Below, piece by piece: positions 8,351-17,659 of a stretch of DNA of 64,000 bases (positions are counted from its first letter, which is position 1; each line of letters begins with the position of its first letter). This stretch comes from Lysobacterales bacterium (GTDB taxonomy: Bacteria > Pseudomonadota > Gammaproteobacteria > Xanthomonadales > BPKI01). The stretch is from assembly GCA_026005055.1 (NCBI GenBank), contig BPKI01000001.1, forward strand, positions 1,178,001 through 1,242,000. The letters are read 5' to 3'. The position numbers were made by a program, and so were the translations under genes. Under the pieces are notes generated by a model that searched no databases, was not told where the DNA came from, and saw nothing but the letters and a program-made list of their open reading frames with translations.

Positions 8351-9258
8351 GCGCCGAAAGCGGGCGGCTCGGCATCGTCCTCGCCGGCGGGGCGGGCACT
8401 CGTCTGCACCCGATCACGCTCGCGCAGAGCAAGCAGCTTCTGCCGGTGTACGACAAACCGATGGTGTACTACCCGCTCGCGACCCTGATGCTCGCGGGCA
8501 TTCGCCGGGTGCTGCTGATCACGACGCCTGAGGATCAACCCCAGTTCCGCCGCCTGCTCGGGGATGGGGCGCAGTGGGGGATGAGCATCGAATACGCGAT
8601 ACAGCCCCGACCGAACGGTTTGGCGGAGGCTTATCTGATCGGCCGCGATTTCATCGCCGGACGACCCTCTTGCCTGGTGCTCGGCGACAACATCTTCTTC
8701 GGACATGGGCTTACCTCCAGGCTGCGAGCGGCTGCCGCGCATGCCGATGGGGCGACGGTCTTCGCCTACTGGGTGAGCGATCCGGAACGGTATGGTGTGG
8801 TCGAGTTCGACGCTTCCGGGCGGGCGGTGTCGATCGAGGAGAAACCCGTTCGGCCGCGCTCGCACTGGGCGGTGACGGGGCTTTACTTCTACGACGGCCG
8901 CGCGAGCGATTTTGCGGCCAGCCTCAAGCCCTCGCCGCGGGGCGAGCTCGAGATCACCGACCTCAACCGCTGCTACCTCGAAGCGGGTGCGCTGAGGGTC
9001 GAGCGGCTAGGCCGCGGCTACGCTTGGCTCGATACCGGAACCCACGAATCGCTGCTCCAAGCCGCCACCTTCGTGCAGACCATCGAACAGCGCCAGGGTC
9101 TCAGGATCTGCTGTCCGGAAGAGATCGCCTGGCAAAACGGCTGGATCGACGATGAAAGGCTGCGCGACTTGGCGAGGCCCTTGGCGAAGACCGGCTACGG
9201 GCGCTATCTGTTGGAGCTCCTCGAGCGCGGCCGCCAGGCCGAGGAGTCGCCGGCATGA
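8347..9258 (+). CDS. rfbA: Glucose-1-phosphate thymidylyltransferase
   Basis: 303 residues. The nucleotidyltransferase signature is [20 protein letters not shown], followed by [25 protein letters not shown] holds the metal-binding Asp, and [19 protein letters not shown] gives the sugar-binding region. It converts glucose-1-phosphate and dTTP to dTDP-glucose, feeding RfbB. It has ATGA overlaps on both sides. The length is normal for RmlA. Confidence 0.96.
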   Translation: MSAESGRLGIVLAGGAGTRLHPITLAQSKQLLPVYDKPMVYYPLATLMLAGIRRVLLITTPEDQPQFRRLLGDGAQWGMSIEYAIQPRPNGLAEAYLIGRDFIAGRPSCLVLGDNIFFGHGLTSRLRAAAAHADGATVFAYWVSDPERYGVVEFDASGRAVSIEEKPVRPRSHWAVTGLYFYDGRASDFAASLKPSPRGELEITDLNRCYLEAGALRVERLGRGYAWLDTGTHESLLQAATFVQTIEQRQGLRICCPEEIAWQNGWIDDERLRDLARPLAKTGYGRYLLELLERGRQAEESPA

Positions 9259-9809
9259 GGTCGCGCGCGCTCATGCTTCCGGAGGTGGTTCTGCTCGAGC
9301 CGGAGCGCCACGAGGATCAGCGCGGATTCTTCATGGAGCTTTGGAACGCCGAGCGCTTCCGAGCCGCCGGCTTCGATTTCCCGGTGGTCCAGGTGAATCT
9401 CTCGCGCTCGCGCAAGGGCGTGATTCGCGGTCTGCACCACCAGTGGCCGGAGCCCCAGGGCAAGCTGGTGGCCTGCCTTCAAGGCGAGATCTACGACGTG
9501 GCCGTGGACATCCGCCGCGGCTCGCCGACCTTCGGTCGCTCCGTCGCCGCGATGCTCACCGAGGACAACGGGCGAATGCTCTGGATTCCGCCGGGCTTCG
9601 CCCACGGCTTCGCGGTGGTCTCGGAGTCGGCGCAGGTGCTTTATGCCTGCTCCGCGCCCTACCGCCGGGCCTACGACCGGGTCATTTGCTACGACGATCC
9701 AGAGTTCGCCATCGACTGGCCGGTGGCAGAGCCCATTCTTTCGGCGAAGGATGCCGCCGCACCCCGACTCGCCGAAGTTCCGCCGGAGGCGTTGCCCGAG
9801 CTGCTGTGA
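9255..9809 (+). CDS. rfbC: dTDP-4-dehydrorhamnose 3,5-epimerase
   Basis: 184 residues of the RmlC cupin family. Visible signatures are [12 protein letters not shown], the catalytic His region [17 protein letters not shown], the Asp-containing [15 protein letters not shown], and IPPGFAHGF. It epimerises C3 and C5 of the 4-keto sugar. The start lies in the rfbA stop (ATGA), and the stop overlaps the GTG of rfbD (GTGA). Confidence 0.95.
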   Translation: MRSRALMLPEVVLLEPERHEDQRGFFMELWNAERFRAAGFDFPVVQVNLSRSRKGVIRGLHHQWPEPQGKLVACLQGEIYDVAVDIRRGSPTFGRSVAAMLTEDNGRMLWIPPGFAHGFAVVSESAQVLYACSAPYRRAYDRVICYDDPEFAIDWPVAEPILSAKDAAAPRLAEVPPEALPELL

Positions 9810-10780
9810 AGGCTCACCGCATTCTTCTCACTGGAGTGACGGGGCAGCTCGGCTTTGCGCTCTGGCCGAGGCTGCGCCTCTTTGGGGAGGTCTTGCCGGC
9901 GACGCGCCATGGCGCGCTACCGGGTGGCGGTCGCGGCCTTGCGCTCGATCTCGCTGCTGAGCCGAACATGCTCGCGCGAGACATCGCGCGCCTTGCGCCC
10001 TCGATCATCGTCAACGCCGCCGCCTACACCGCGGTGGACCGCGCCGAGGAGGAGCCGGAGCTCGCCTGGCGCGTGAATGCCGAGGCACCGGCCGTCTTCG
10101 CCGAGTACGCTGCGGCGCATGGCGCTTGGCTCATCCACTACTCGACCGATTACGTCTTCGACGGCCGACGCTCGGCGTTGCCCTGGCGGGAGGAGGATCC
10201 CACCGCGCCCCTCAATGCCTATGGCCGAAGCAAACTCGAGGGCGAGGAGGCGATTCGCCGCATCGCTCCGCGCCATCTGATTCTGCGCAGTAGCTGGCTT
10301 TATGGCCCCCGCGGCCGGAATTTCCTGCGCACCATCTTGGCGCGCGCTCGGCGCGGCGAGGCGCTTCGGGTGGTCGACGACCAGGTGGGGTCGCCCACAG
10401 CCGTGAGCGTGGTGGCCGAGGCAACGGTTTTCATTCTCGCCCGCGAGCTCGCTGGGGGTTCATTCGAGGGAGGGCTTTATCATCTCGCTTGCGCGGGTCA
10501 GGCGAGCTGGTTCGATTTCGCTTCGGCGATTCTCGAGGAGGCGATGGCGGCTGGCATCATCGCGCATCCGGTGGCGATCGAGCCGATCGCAAGCGACCAA
10601 TGGCCGGCCAAAGCCGTCCGACCGGCGTGGTCGGTGCTCGACAGCTCGCGGGCGGAACAGGTCTTCGCGCTGCGCTTGCCGCATTGGCGAGTGGCGCTTC
10701 GCGACACCATCGCCGAACTTGCGGAAGCCGTCCAGGCCAGCGGCCTCTTTATGGGAGCGTCCACATGCCCATCCCCGTGA
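9806..10780 (+). CDS. rfbD: dTDP-4-dehydrorhamnose reductase
   Basis: 324 residues, starting with the GTG that overlaps the rfbC stop; the 9152 ORF start is an upstream extension. N-terminal NAD(P) motif LLTGVTGQLG. VNAAAYTAVDRAEEEPELA and HYSTDYVFDG are strongly conserved in RmlD. The SDR catalytic pair sits in NAYGRSKLEGE. It reduces the 4-keto group to give dTDP-L-rhamnose, completing the pathway encoded by the four overlapping genes. Its 3' end overlaps manC by 16 bp. Confidence 0.94.
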   Translation: MKAHRILLTGVTGQLGFALWPRLRLFGEVLPATRHGALPGGGRGLALDLAAEPNMLARDIARLAPSIIVNAAAYTAVDRAEEEPELAWRVNAEAPAVFAEYAAAHGAWLIHYSTDYVFDGRRSALPWREEDPTAPLNAYGRSKLEGEEAIRRIAPRHLILRSSWLYGPRGRNFLRTILARARRGEALRVVDDQVGSPTAVSVVAEATVFILARELAGGSFEGGLYHLACAGQASWFDFASAILEEAMAAGIIAHPVAIEPIASDQWPAKAVRPAWSVLDSSRAEQVFALRLPHWRVALRDTIAELAEAVQASGLFMGASTCPSP

Positions 10781-12162
10781 TTCTGGCAGGCGGTAGCGGC
10801 ACGCGGCTTTGGCCGCTCTCTCGCCGCCTCGACCCGAAGCCTTTCCTGATCTTGCCGGACGGCCAGCCGCTCATCGCCAATGCTTTGCGGCGGGCGCGCG
10901 CGCTTTCCGAGCAGGCGCTCGTGGTTTGCGGCAGCGAGCACGCGCATCGTATCGCCGACTTGGCGCCTAAAGGGCTCAGCTTGCGTTTTCTGCTCGAGCC
11001 GATGGGGCGCAACACCGCCCCGGCGGTGCTCGCAGCCGCCTTGCTCTTGAGCGAGCTTAGCGATGGCGAAGAGGAGCTTCTGATCTTGCCGGCGGATCAT
11101 TTCGTGAGCCCGCTCGAAGCCTTCCTCGCCGACGTGGAAAAGGCCAGCGAACTGGCCGCGGAGGGAGCGATCGTGGTTTTCGGCATCACCCCCGACCGGC
11201 CGGCGACGGGCTTTGGCTACATCGAGCTCGGGGCGTCCTGGCATCGGGGTCATCATCTCGCCGCTTTCGTGGAGAAGCCGGAGCGGGAGCGCGCCGAGCG
11301 GATGCTCGCGAGCGGTCGCTACCTCTGGAATGCCGGGATGTTCCAGGCGCGCATCGCCTCTCTCCTCGCCCAGGCCGAAGCCGTTGCCCCTGAGGTGCTG
11401 AGGCCCTGCCGCGAGGCGCTCGCCGAGCGGCGGCCGCACCTGCTCGGTTGGCAGCTGCCCGAGGCGCAATGGGGCGCGGTTCCGGAAATCGCTTTCGATT
11501 ACGCGGTCATGGAGCGCGGCGGGAAGCGGGCGGTGGTGCCGGCGAGCTTCCGCTGGAGCGACATCGGCGATTTCGCGGCCCTCGCCGCTCTCCTGCCGGC
11601 CGATGCCGAAGGCAATCGCTGCCAGGGTCGGGCCTATGCCATCGGGGCGCGGGATTGCACCGTCTTGGGCGGCGCGCGGCCGGTGGTGCTCATCGGTGCA
11701 GAGCGCATCACCGTGGCGGATACCGGTGATGCCGTGCTCGTCCTCGGCGCTGGGCAGGAGCAGCAGGTACGGGTGGCGGTCAGCGCCCTCAAGGCGGCCG
11801 GCGAAGAGGCGGCGGAAACCCCGCGCACCGTCCATCGGCCGTGGGGCAGCTATTCGGTCCTCGAAGATGCTCTGGACTGCAAGGTCAAGCGCTTGAGCGT
11901 GCGCCCGGGCGGCATCCTTTCGCTGCAACGCCATCGCTACCGCAGCGAGCATTGGACGGTGGTTCAGGGCGTCGCCAAGGTGCGAGTCGGAGAACGGGAG
12001 TTTGTGCTTCGTCGCAATGAGAGCATCGACATCCCTGCGGGCAGCCTGCACCGGCTCGAGAATCCGGGGCCGGAGCCTCTCGAGCTGATCGAGGTGCAAA
12101 CCGGCGATTACTTCGGCGAGGACGACATCGAGCGCTTCGAGGACGTTTACGGGCGTGTGTGA
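10765..12162 (+). CDS. manC: Mannose-1-phosphate guanylyltransferase / mannose-6-phosphate isomerase (bifunctional)
   Basis: 465 residues. The N-terminal GDP-mannose pyrophosphorylase domain carries VILAGGSGTRLWPLSRRLDP and FVEKPERERAERML. The C-terminal ~130 residues form the type II phosphomannose isomerase cupin (SLQRHRYRSEHWTVVQGVAKV, then IPAGSLHRLENPG). It supplies GDP-mannose, and with the rhamnose genes it points to synthesis of a rhamnose/mannose-containing lipopolysaccharide or exopolysaccharide. Start ATG at 10765, within the end of rfbD. No transferase or flippase genes follow in this window. Confidence 0.93.
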   Translation: MPIPVILAGGSGTRLWPLSRRLDPKPFLILPDGQPLIANALRRARALSEQALVVCGSEHAHRIADLAPKGLSLRFLLEPMGRNTAPAVLAAALLLSELSDGEEELLILPADHFVSPLEAFLADVEKASELAAEGAIVVFGITPDRPATGFGYIELGASWHRGHHLAAFVEKPERERAERMLASGRYLWNAGMFQARIASLLAQAEAVAPEVLRPCREALAERRPHLLGWQLPEAQWGAVPEIAFDYAVMERGGKRAVVPASFRWSDIGDFAALAALLPADAEGNRCQGRAYAIGARDCTVLGGARPVVLIGAERITVADTGDAVLVLGAGQEQQVRVAVSALKAAGEEAAETPRTVHRPWGSYSVLEDALDCKVKRLSVRPGGILSLQRHRYRSEHWTVVQGVAKVRVGEREFVLRRNESIDIPAGSLHRLENPGPEPLELIEVQTGDYFGEDDIERFEDVYGRV

Positions 12163-12330
12163 TCGGCCGGCAGACCCGGGAAGCTCGGAGCGATTCGGGG
12201 GTTCCGTCGGCGATGGCGGGTCGGAGCGCGAGTCGAGCTCGCAGTTGCTCGATGGGTCGAAGCCGTGTCCGGACATGCCCCGGGCGCTGCGGCGGCCGGC
12301 GCGTCCGGGATGGACTCGTCCAGACCTTCC

Positions 12331-13131
12331 CTAGCGACCTCGCTCGAGGAGCAGGCGAGCCAACCACGCATCCCCTTTGGCCAGGAGTTCGACCGGGCTC
12401 ATCTCCCAGTTGGTGAGGGTCAAGGCTTCGCCGATCACCCAATCGCGCTGCGCATCGGAGAATCGAGCCCGATCGGCCGCGACCTGCTCGATCACCGCTC
12501 GGCTGGGCGCCGCCGAGGGCGCGGAACCGTCGTCGAGACCGCCACTGTGCCGCGCCCGATCGAGCTGCTCGCGAGCGTGGGAGATACGCAGCAGGGCGAG
12601 GCCCTGCGGATCCTCTCCGGTGAGCTCCGGGGCGAGATCGGCGATCGCCTGGTAGAGCGCCCCCAGGCGCTCTTCCCAGAAATGGCGCTCGGCGATCAGT
12701 CCGGACTTCGCGGTTTCGGCTTCCTCCAGCGCTTGCTCGAGCCGTGCGATGCGCTCGGCCTGCTCGGCCACGCGAGCGCGCTCGGCCTCGAGCTCGGCTT
12801 CCCGCTCCTTGAGTTCCTTCTCGAGCTGCCTGAGTCGCTTGTCGGGATCCTCGATGCCGCGCTGCTCGAGGATGGTCGAAACCTCTTCCTGGAGTTTGAA
12901 GAACGCCTCGGGGTGCGAGCGCCTGAGATTCTTCGCCGCCATCTGCCAGGCGATCGCGACCTGCGAGGGCGGAGCGTTGGACTGCGGCGCCTCGACTCCC
13001 TCGCGCGATGGCCGGCTCGCCCAGCTGATGGCCTCGTCGAGTTTGGCGATGAGCTCGGCCTTGTTGGGCGGATCCACGCCCGTCCGCAGGATCACGCGGA
13101 CGTCGAGCAGCAACTTCTTGAGCGCGATCAT
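12331..13131 (-). CDS. Coiled-coil protein of unknown function
   Basis: 266 residues starting MIALKKLLLDVRVILRTGVD. The central ~70 residues (about 115-180) are a strong heptad-rich coiled coil dense in E, R, A and L. The C-terminus is a short helical region ending in WLARLLLERGR. There is no signal peptide or enzyme motif. The track ORF starts 39 bases earlier, but a TACACT -10-like hexamer sits 7 nt before the ATG at 13131, supporting this start. Base composition matches the backbone. It is convergent with manC across ~170 bp without a visible gene. I do not recognise a family. Confidence 0.6.
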   Translation of the reverse strand: MIALKKLLLDVRVILRTGVDPPNKAELIAKLDEAISWASRPSREGVEAPQSNAPPSQVAIAWQMAAKNLRRSHPEAFFKLQEEVSTILEQRGIEDPDKRLRQLEKELKEREAELEAERARVAEQAERIARLEQALEEAETAKSGLIAERHFWEERLGALYQAIADLAPELTGEDPQGLALLRISHAREQLDRARHSGGLDDGSAPSAAPSRAVIEQVAADRARFSDAQRDWVIGEALTLTNWEMSPVELLAKGDAWLARLLLERGR

Positions 13132-13138
13132 GTCGTCT

Positions 13139-13144
13139 AGTGTA
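13139..13144 (-). promoter_or_regulatory. -10-like TACACT of the coiled-coil gene, possible leaderless start
   Basis: TACACT on the minus strand is separated by exactly 7 nt from the ATG at 13131, the same geometry as at ispB and sufT. No clear -35. Confidence 0.35.
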
Positions 13145-13198
13145 GGGCGAAAGCGCGCGCGCGGAACCACTGGATTCGGCTCGAACCTCGACGGTCGC

Positions 13199-13204
13199 TA
13201 TACT
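13199..13204 (+). promoter_or_regulatory. -10-like TATACT upstream of the YfcC-family carrier
   Basis: TATACT lies 26 nt before the preferred ATG at 13231, leaving room for a leader with the purine-rich GGGAGGGG ribosome-binding site. Confidence 0.35.
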
Positions 13205-13230
13205 CCCCGCATTTGCCGGGAGGGGTCCCG

Positions 13231-14610
13231 ATGTTCGCTTCGATGCGGGTACCGCACACGCTGGTCCTGCTCTTCCTCATCATGGCCATCGCCTGGGTCG
13301 CGACCCTCGCGCTCCCTCAGGGACGCTTCGCTCGCATGACGCCCGAGGGTGCCTCGCACGCGATGGTGGTGCCCGGTAGCTACGAGCGTCTCGAGGAGCG
13401 CGTGCGCCTCTCGCCGACGGTTCTGCTCACCTCCGTCCCCCGGGCGATGGCCGATGCCCGCGAGATCATCTTCTTCGTGCTGCTGGTCGGCGGGGCGATC
13501 GGGGTGCTGCGCGCCACCGGCGTGATCGATGCGGCTTTGGGAGCGCTCCTGCGTCGCCTCGAAAAACGACCCTTCTGGCTGATCGCCGGCGGGGTCACCG
13601 CCTTCGCCGCGGCCTCGAGCGCCATCGGGGTGGCCGAGGAGTACATCCCGCTGATGGTGATCTTGATGAGCCTGTGCGTCGCGATGCGGCTCGACACCGT
13701 GACCGCGGTCGCGATCGTGGTCGTGGGCTATGGGATCGGCTACGGGGTGGCGGCGCTCAACCCCTTCACCGTGCAGGTGGCGCAGAACGTCGCCGGGCTT
13801 CAGCCGGTCTCGGGCTGGGAGTTCCGCTTGGCCTTGTTTCTCCCTTTCGTCGCGATCGGCGTCCACCATGTGTGGTCTTACGCCCGGAGAGTGGCGCTCG
13901 ATCCTTCACGAAGCCTGCTCGCGGGCATCGAGGCCCGGATGCCCGATCCGCCGGCGCCGGTGCCGCTCGATGGGAGGCGCTGGCTGGTGCTGATCATCGC
14001 GCTCGCCGCTTTCGCTTTGATGGTCTGGGGGATCACGGCGAAAGGCTGGTATCTGGTCGAGCTTTCGGCGCTGTTCGTGGGTCTCGCGCTGATCGCAGGC
14101 CTCGCCGGGGGGCTCGGTGCCGACCGCACGGCGCGGCATTTCACCGAAGGCGCGGCGGAACTCGCCGGCACCGCTCTGCTCATCGGCTTCGCCCGGGCCA
14201 TCGCCCTGATCCTCGAAGAGGGGCAGGTGCTCGATACCATCGTCCATGGGCTCGCGCAGCCGCTCTCGGCATTGGGAAGTTACGGGGCGGCGGTGGGCAT
14301 GCTCCTGATCCAGACGGTGATCAACTTCTTCATTCCCTCCGGCAGCGGGCAGGCCTATGCGACCATGCCGATCATGGCCCCGCTCGCCGATGTGGTCGGG
14401 GTCGAGCGGCAGGTCGCGGTGCTCGCTTTTCAGTTCGGCGATGGCTTCGCGAACATGATCGTGCCGACCAACGTGGTCTTGATGAGCATCCTCGGCATCG
14501 CCGGTATCCCCTTCGATCGCTGGTTGCGCTTCGTGGCGCCGCTGATGCTCAAGCTCCTGATTGCTTCCGCGCTGGCGCTGATCGTGGCCATCGCGATCGG
14601 CTACCGCTGA
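13231..14610 (+). CDS. YfcC / C4-dicarboxylate carrier-like (DcuC superfamily) membrane transporter
   Basis: 459 residues from the ATG following GGGAGGGG. About 11-12 hydrophobic segments; the family feature INFFIPSGSGQAYATMPIMAPLADVVG matches the conserved NxxIPSGSGQA loop of YfcC/AbgT-related carriers, and NPFTVQVAQNVAGLQPVSGWEFR matches the first-half counterpart. Probable secondary transport of amino acids, peptides or C4-dicarboxylates across the inner membrane; the substrate cannot be fixed by sequence. The track's start 18 bases earlier leaves no room for the ribosome-binding site. It is divergent from the coiled-coil gene. Confidence 0.85.
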   Translation: MFASMRVPHTLVLLFLIMAIAWVATLALPQGRFARMTPEGASHAMVVPGSYERLEERVRLSPTVLLTSVPRAMADAREIIFFVLLVGGAIGVLRATGVIDAALGALLRRLEKRPFWLIAGGVTAFAAASSAIGVAEEYIPLMVILMSLCVAMRLDTVTAVAIVVVGYGIGYGVAALNPFTVQVAQNVAGLQPVSGWEFRLALFLPFVAIGVHHVWSYARRVALDPSRSLLAGIEARMPDPPAPVPLDGRRWLVLIIALAAFALMVWGITAKGWYLVELSALFVGLALIAGLAGGLGADRTARHFTEGAAELAGTALLIGFARAIALILEEGQVLDTIVHGLAQPLSALGSYGAAVGMLLIQTVINFFIPSGSGQAYATMPIMAPLADVVGVERQVAVLAFQFGDGFANMIVPTNVVLMSILGIAGIPFDRWLRFVAPLMLKLLIASALALIVAIAIGYR

Positions 14611-14808
14611 AGGTAAAAGGGTTTTCGGACGCGCGGGGAGGGCTCGCCGCGGTGAGGGGCGCCCGCAGGGAGCCTTTCCTTCGCTTCGCGCTCAGGCGGC
14701 GACCCTGTTCCTCGACACCCGCTCGTGGGGTGCTCGCGGGCCGTGCCACTCGAGGGGAGGTTCCGGCCAAGACGAGTGCCTCGAGACGGAGGGGATGGTG
14801 CGGCGGGC

Positions 14809-14814
14809 TATACT
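14809..14814 (+). promoter_or_regulatory. -10-like TATACT for the S9 peptidase gene
   Basis: TATACT 29 nt before the ATG at 14844, with GGTCGGAG as likely ribosome-binding site. The preceding ~200 bp (14611-14808) are GC-rich and show no gene or recognisable RNA. Confidence 0.35.
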
Positions 14815-14843
14815 GCCCGGTGTCTTCCGGTCGGAGCCTCGCG

Positions 14844-16889
14844 ATGGCAAGAGCCTTGCTGTTGGTGCTCGCGGCGTGGGCGGTTCATGCCGCGGCCAAG
14901 CCTCTCGATGTGGAGATTTTGGTGCGCTTGGATCGGGTGAGCGAGCCCACGCTCTCGCCCGATGGTCGTCTCGTGGCCTACGCCCTGCGCGAGACCGACT
15001 TCGAGAACAACCGGGGAATCTCCTCGATCTGGCTCGTGCCTGCCGATGGCTCGCGCCCTGCTCGGCGCCTGACCGCCAAGGGTTCGAATGCCTCGCAACC
15101 CCGCTTTTCGCCGGACGGCAAAAGCCTTTATTTCCTGAGCAACCGCTCGGGCACTCAGCAGCTGTGGCGGCTTCCGCTCGATGGCGGAGAAGCGATTCAG
15201 CTCAGCGATTTTCCGCTCGATGTGGGGGTCTATGCGCTCTCGCCGAAAGGCGACGCCGTGGCCTTGTCTTTCGAGGTCTTCACCGCCTGCGACACCCTCG
15301 CTTGCAGCAAAGAGCGCCTCGATGCGCGCGCCAAGGAAAAAGCGAGCGGCGTGCTTTACGAGCAGCTTTTCGTCCGCCATTGGGACCGTTGGAAAGACGG
15401 GCGGCGCTCGCAGCTTTTCTTCGCCCGCATCGAGGGCGATCGCCTAAGCGAGCCGCGAAGGCTTTCGTCGGGCATCGAGGGCGACGTGCCGAGCAAGCCC
15501 TTCGGTGGCTCGGAAGAGATCGCCTTCGCGCCCGATGGCGAGAGCCTGGTGTTCGTCGCTCGGGTCGCCGGGCGCGAGGAAGCCTGGTCCACGAATCTCG
15601 ATCTTTGGCAGGTGAACCTGAGCGGAGAGCCAAAGCCCATCAACCTCACCGCCGACAATCCCGCCACCGACACCGCGCCGGTCTTCTCCCCCGATGGGCG
15701 TTACCTCGCCTGGACGGCGATGAGGCGGCCCGGCTACGAATCCGATCGCCTCGCGATCATGCTGCGCGATCTCAAGACGGGCCAAACGCGCGAGGTGGCG
15801 CCTGAATGGGATCGCTCCGCCCATGGTCTTGCTTTTTCGGGCGATGGTCGCCTGCTCTACACCTACAGCGAAGACCTCGGCCACCGGCGACTCTTCGCCA
15901 TCGAGGTCGGAAGCGGCAAGACTCGCGCAGTCAGCGGCGATGGCTCGGTGAGCGCTTTCGCCACCGCGGGCGCGAAGGTGGTCTTGACTCGCGATGATCT
16001 GGCAAGCCCTGCGCAGGTTTTCATCCTCGACCGACCGGACGGGCGCCCGCGCCGCCTCACCGATCACAATGCGGACAAACTGGCCGGTGTGCGATTCGGC
16101 GAGTACGAGCAATTCCGCTTCGAGGGCGCCGAGGGCCGCACGGTTTATGGCTGGGTGGTCAAGCCGGTGGACTTCGACCCCGCGCGCAAATACCCCATCG
16201 CCTTCCTCGTCCACGGCGGGCCGCAGGGCTCGATGGGCAATAGCTTTCACTACCGCTGGAATCCGCAGACCTATGCCGGCCAAGGCTTCGCGGCCGTGTT
16301 CATCGATTTCCATGGCTCCACCGGTTACGGCCAGGCCTTCACCGATGCGATCAACCGCGACTGGGGCGGCAAGCCGCTCGAAGACCTCAAGCGAGGGCTC
16401 GAGGCGGCGCTCGCGCGCTATCCCTTCCTCGATGGCGAGCGCGCCTGCGCCCTCGGCGCGAGCTACGGCGGCTACATGATCAACTGGATCGCGGGGGCCT
16501 GGCCCGATGGTTTTCGCTGCCTGGTCAATCACTGCGGAGTCTTCGATCTGCGCAGCATGTACTACTCGACCGAGGAACTGTGGTTCGTGGAGTGGGAGTT
16601 CGGTGCGCCGCAGTTCGCCGATCCCTCCGCCTTCGAGAAGCACAATCCGCTCAATCTCGTCTCGCGCTGGCAGACGCCGATGCTCGTGATTCACGGAGCG
16701 AACGACTTCCGGGTGCCGCTCGAGCAGGGCTTGGCCGCCTTCACCGCCCTTCAGCGCCGGGGTATCCCGAGCCAATTGCTCTATTTCCCTGACGAAAGCC
16801 ATTGGGTGCTCAAGCCGCACAACTCGATCCAATGGCACCGGACGGTGGAGGCCTGGCTCAAGCGCTGGACTCAGGACGCGGGTGAATGA
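14844..16889 (+). CDS. S9-family (prolyl oligopeptidase-like) serine peptidase, exported
   Basis: 681 residues beginning with a signal peptide (MARALLLVLAAWAVHAAAKP). The N-terminal two thirds form a WD/PD40-type beta propeller with repeated SPDGxxxxF/Y motifs. The C-terminal alpha/beta hydrolase has FLVHGGPQGSMG (oxyanion side), the nucleophile elbow GASYGGY, and the Asp/His of the triad in VIHGANDFRVP and DESHWVLKP. It is likely a periplasmic dipeptidyl- or acylaminoacyl-peptidase-type enzyme. The stop overlaps the start of the FNR-type regulator by four bases, so the two may be co-transcribed. Confidence 0.9.
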   Translation: MARALLLVLAAWAVHAAAKPLDVEILVRLDRVSEPTLSPDGRLVAYALRETDFENNRGISSIWLVPADGSRPARRLTAKGSNASQPRFSPDGKSLYFLSNRSGTQQLWRLPLDGGEAIQLSDFPLDVGVYALSPKGDAVALSFEVFTACDTLACSKERLDARAKEKASGVLYEQLFVRHWDRWKDGRRSQLFFARIEGDRLSEPRRLSSGIEGDVPSKPFGGSEEIAFAPDGESLVFVARVAGREEAWSTNLDLWQVNLSGEPKPINLTADNPATDTAPVFSPDGRYLAWTAMRRPGYESDRLAIMLRDLKTGQTREVAPEWDRSAHGLAFSGDGRLLYTYSEDLGHRRLFAIEVGSGKTRAVSGDGSVSAFATAGAKVVLTRDDLASPAQVFILDRPDGRPRRLTDHNADKLAGVRFGEYEQFRFEGAEGRTVYGWVVKPVDFDPARKYPIAFLVHGGPQGSMGNSFHYRWNPQTYAGQGFAAVFIDFHGSTGYGQAFTDAINRDWGGKPLEDLKRGLEAALARYPFLDGERACALGASYGGYMINWIAGAWPDGFRCLVNHCGVFDLRSMYYSTEELWFVEWEFGAPQFADPSAFEKHNPLNLVSRWQTPMLVIHGANDFRVPLEQGLAAFTALQRRGIPSQLLYFPDESHWVLKPHNSIQWHRTVEAWLKRWTQDAGE

Positions 16890-17650
16890 GCCAGATCCTC
16901 GATCTGCTCGCGCTCAAGCGCGGCTGCGCCACCTGTTCGCTCGGCGAGCTTTGCCTGCCGGCCACGGTCCAGAAAAGCGATCTCGAGCGGCTGGATCGGG
17001 TCGTCGCCGCCCGACGGCCCCTGCCGCGCGGGGCCTCGCTCTTTCGAGCCGGGGAGCCCTTGCGCGCGCTCTACGTCGCCCGCGAGGGCGCCTTCAAGAC
17101 CTACACCTACGACGAGCAGGGGAATCTCCAGATCCTCGGCTTTCATCTTCCCGGCGAGCTGATGGGCTTGGAGGCGCTCGCAGGCGATCGCCACCGCTGC
17201 TACGCCGAGGCCCTGCAGGCGAGTCGGGTATGCGAGATTCCGGTGGGGGAGCTCGAGCGCGTGGCGCGGGAGATTCCTGGGGTGCAGGCGCAGCTCATGC
17301 GCATTCTCGCGCGGGGTGCGGTGCGCGATCAGGAGCACGTGGAGATGATGGGCCGCCGTCAAGCGATCGCCCGCATCTCCGCCTTTCTCTCCTCGCTCGC
17401 TCGGCGCTATGGCGCCTTGGGGTTTTCGCCCCGGCGCATCCTGTTGCCGATGAGCCGCCACGACATCGCGAACTACCTCGGGCTCGTGATCGAGACCGTC
17501 AGCCGCGTTTTTGCGAGGCTACAAAGCGAGGGGGTCATCGCGGTGGACCGCCGGAGAGTGGAGATTCTCGATCCGCTGCGCCTCGAGGCCTTGTGCCATG
17601 AGAACGAGGCCTCGCCGCAGCAGGCGGCGGAGGGGCACCGAGTCGCTTGA
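16886..17650 (+). CDS. fnr: FNR/ANR-type oxygen-sensing transcriptional regulator
   Basis: 254 residues of the CRP/FNR family. N-terminal Cys14-x2-Cys17-x5-Cys23 (CATCSLGELC) plus Cys105 (HRCYAEAL) match the four ligands of the oxygen-labile [4Fe-4S] cluster of FNR. The effector domain covers about residues 25-150, then the dimer helix. The helix-turn-helix HDIANYLGLVIETVSRVFARL has the E-x3-R recognition contacts that read TTGAT half-sites. It activates genes at low oxygen. A matching box lies before ccoN in this window, making the cbb3 operon a likely target. The start overlaps the S9 peptidase stop. Confidence 0.92.
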   Translation: MSQILDLLALKRGCATCSLGELCLPATVQKSDLERLDRVVAARRPLPRGASLFRAGEPLRALYVAREGAFKTYTYDEQGNLQILGFHLPGELMGLEALAGDRHRCYAEALQASRVCEIPVGELERVAREIPGVQAQLMRILARGAVRDQEHVEMMGRRQAIARISAFLSSLARRYGALGFSPRRILLPMSRHDIANYLGLVIETVSRVFARLQSEGVIAVDRRRVEILDPLRLEALCHENEASPQQAAEGHRVA

Positions 17651-17659
17651 GCCTCGACC

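Noticed and set aside
14611-14843. GC-rich intergenic region examined for an RNA gene or cobalamin riboswitch
   Set aside because: A GCCACT-like string occurs but none of the surrounding conserved blocks or a consistent fold was seen.
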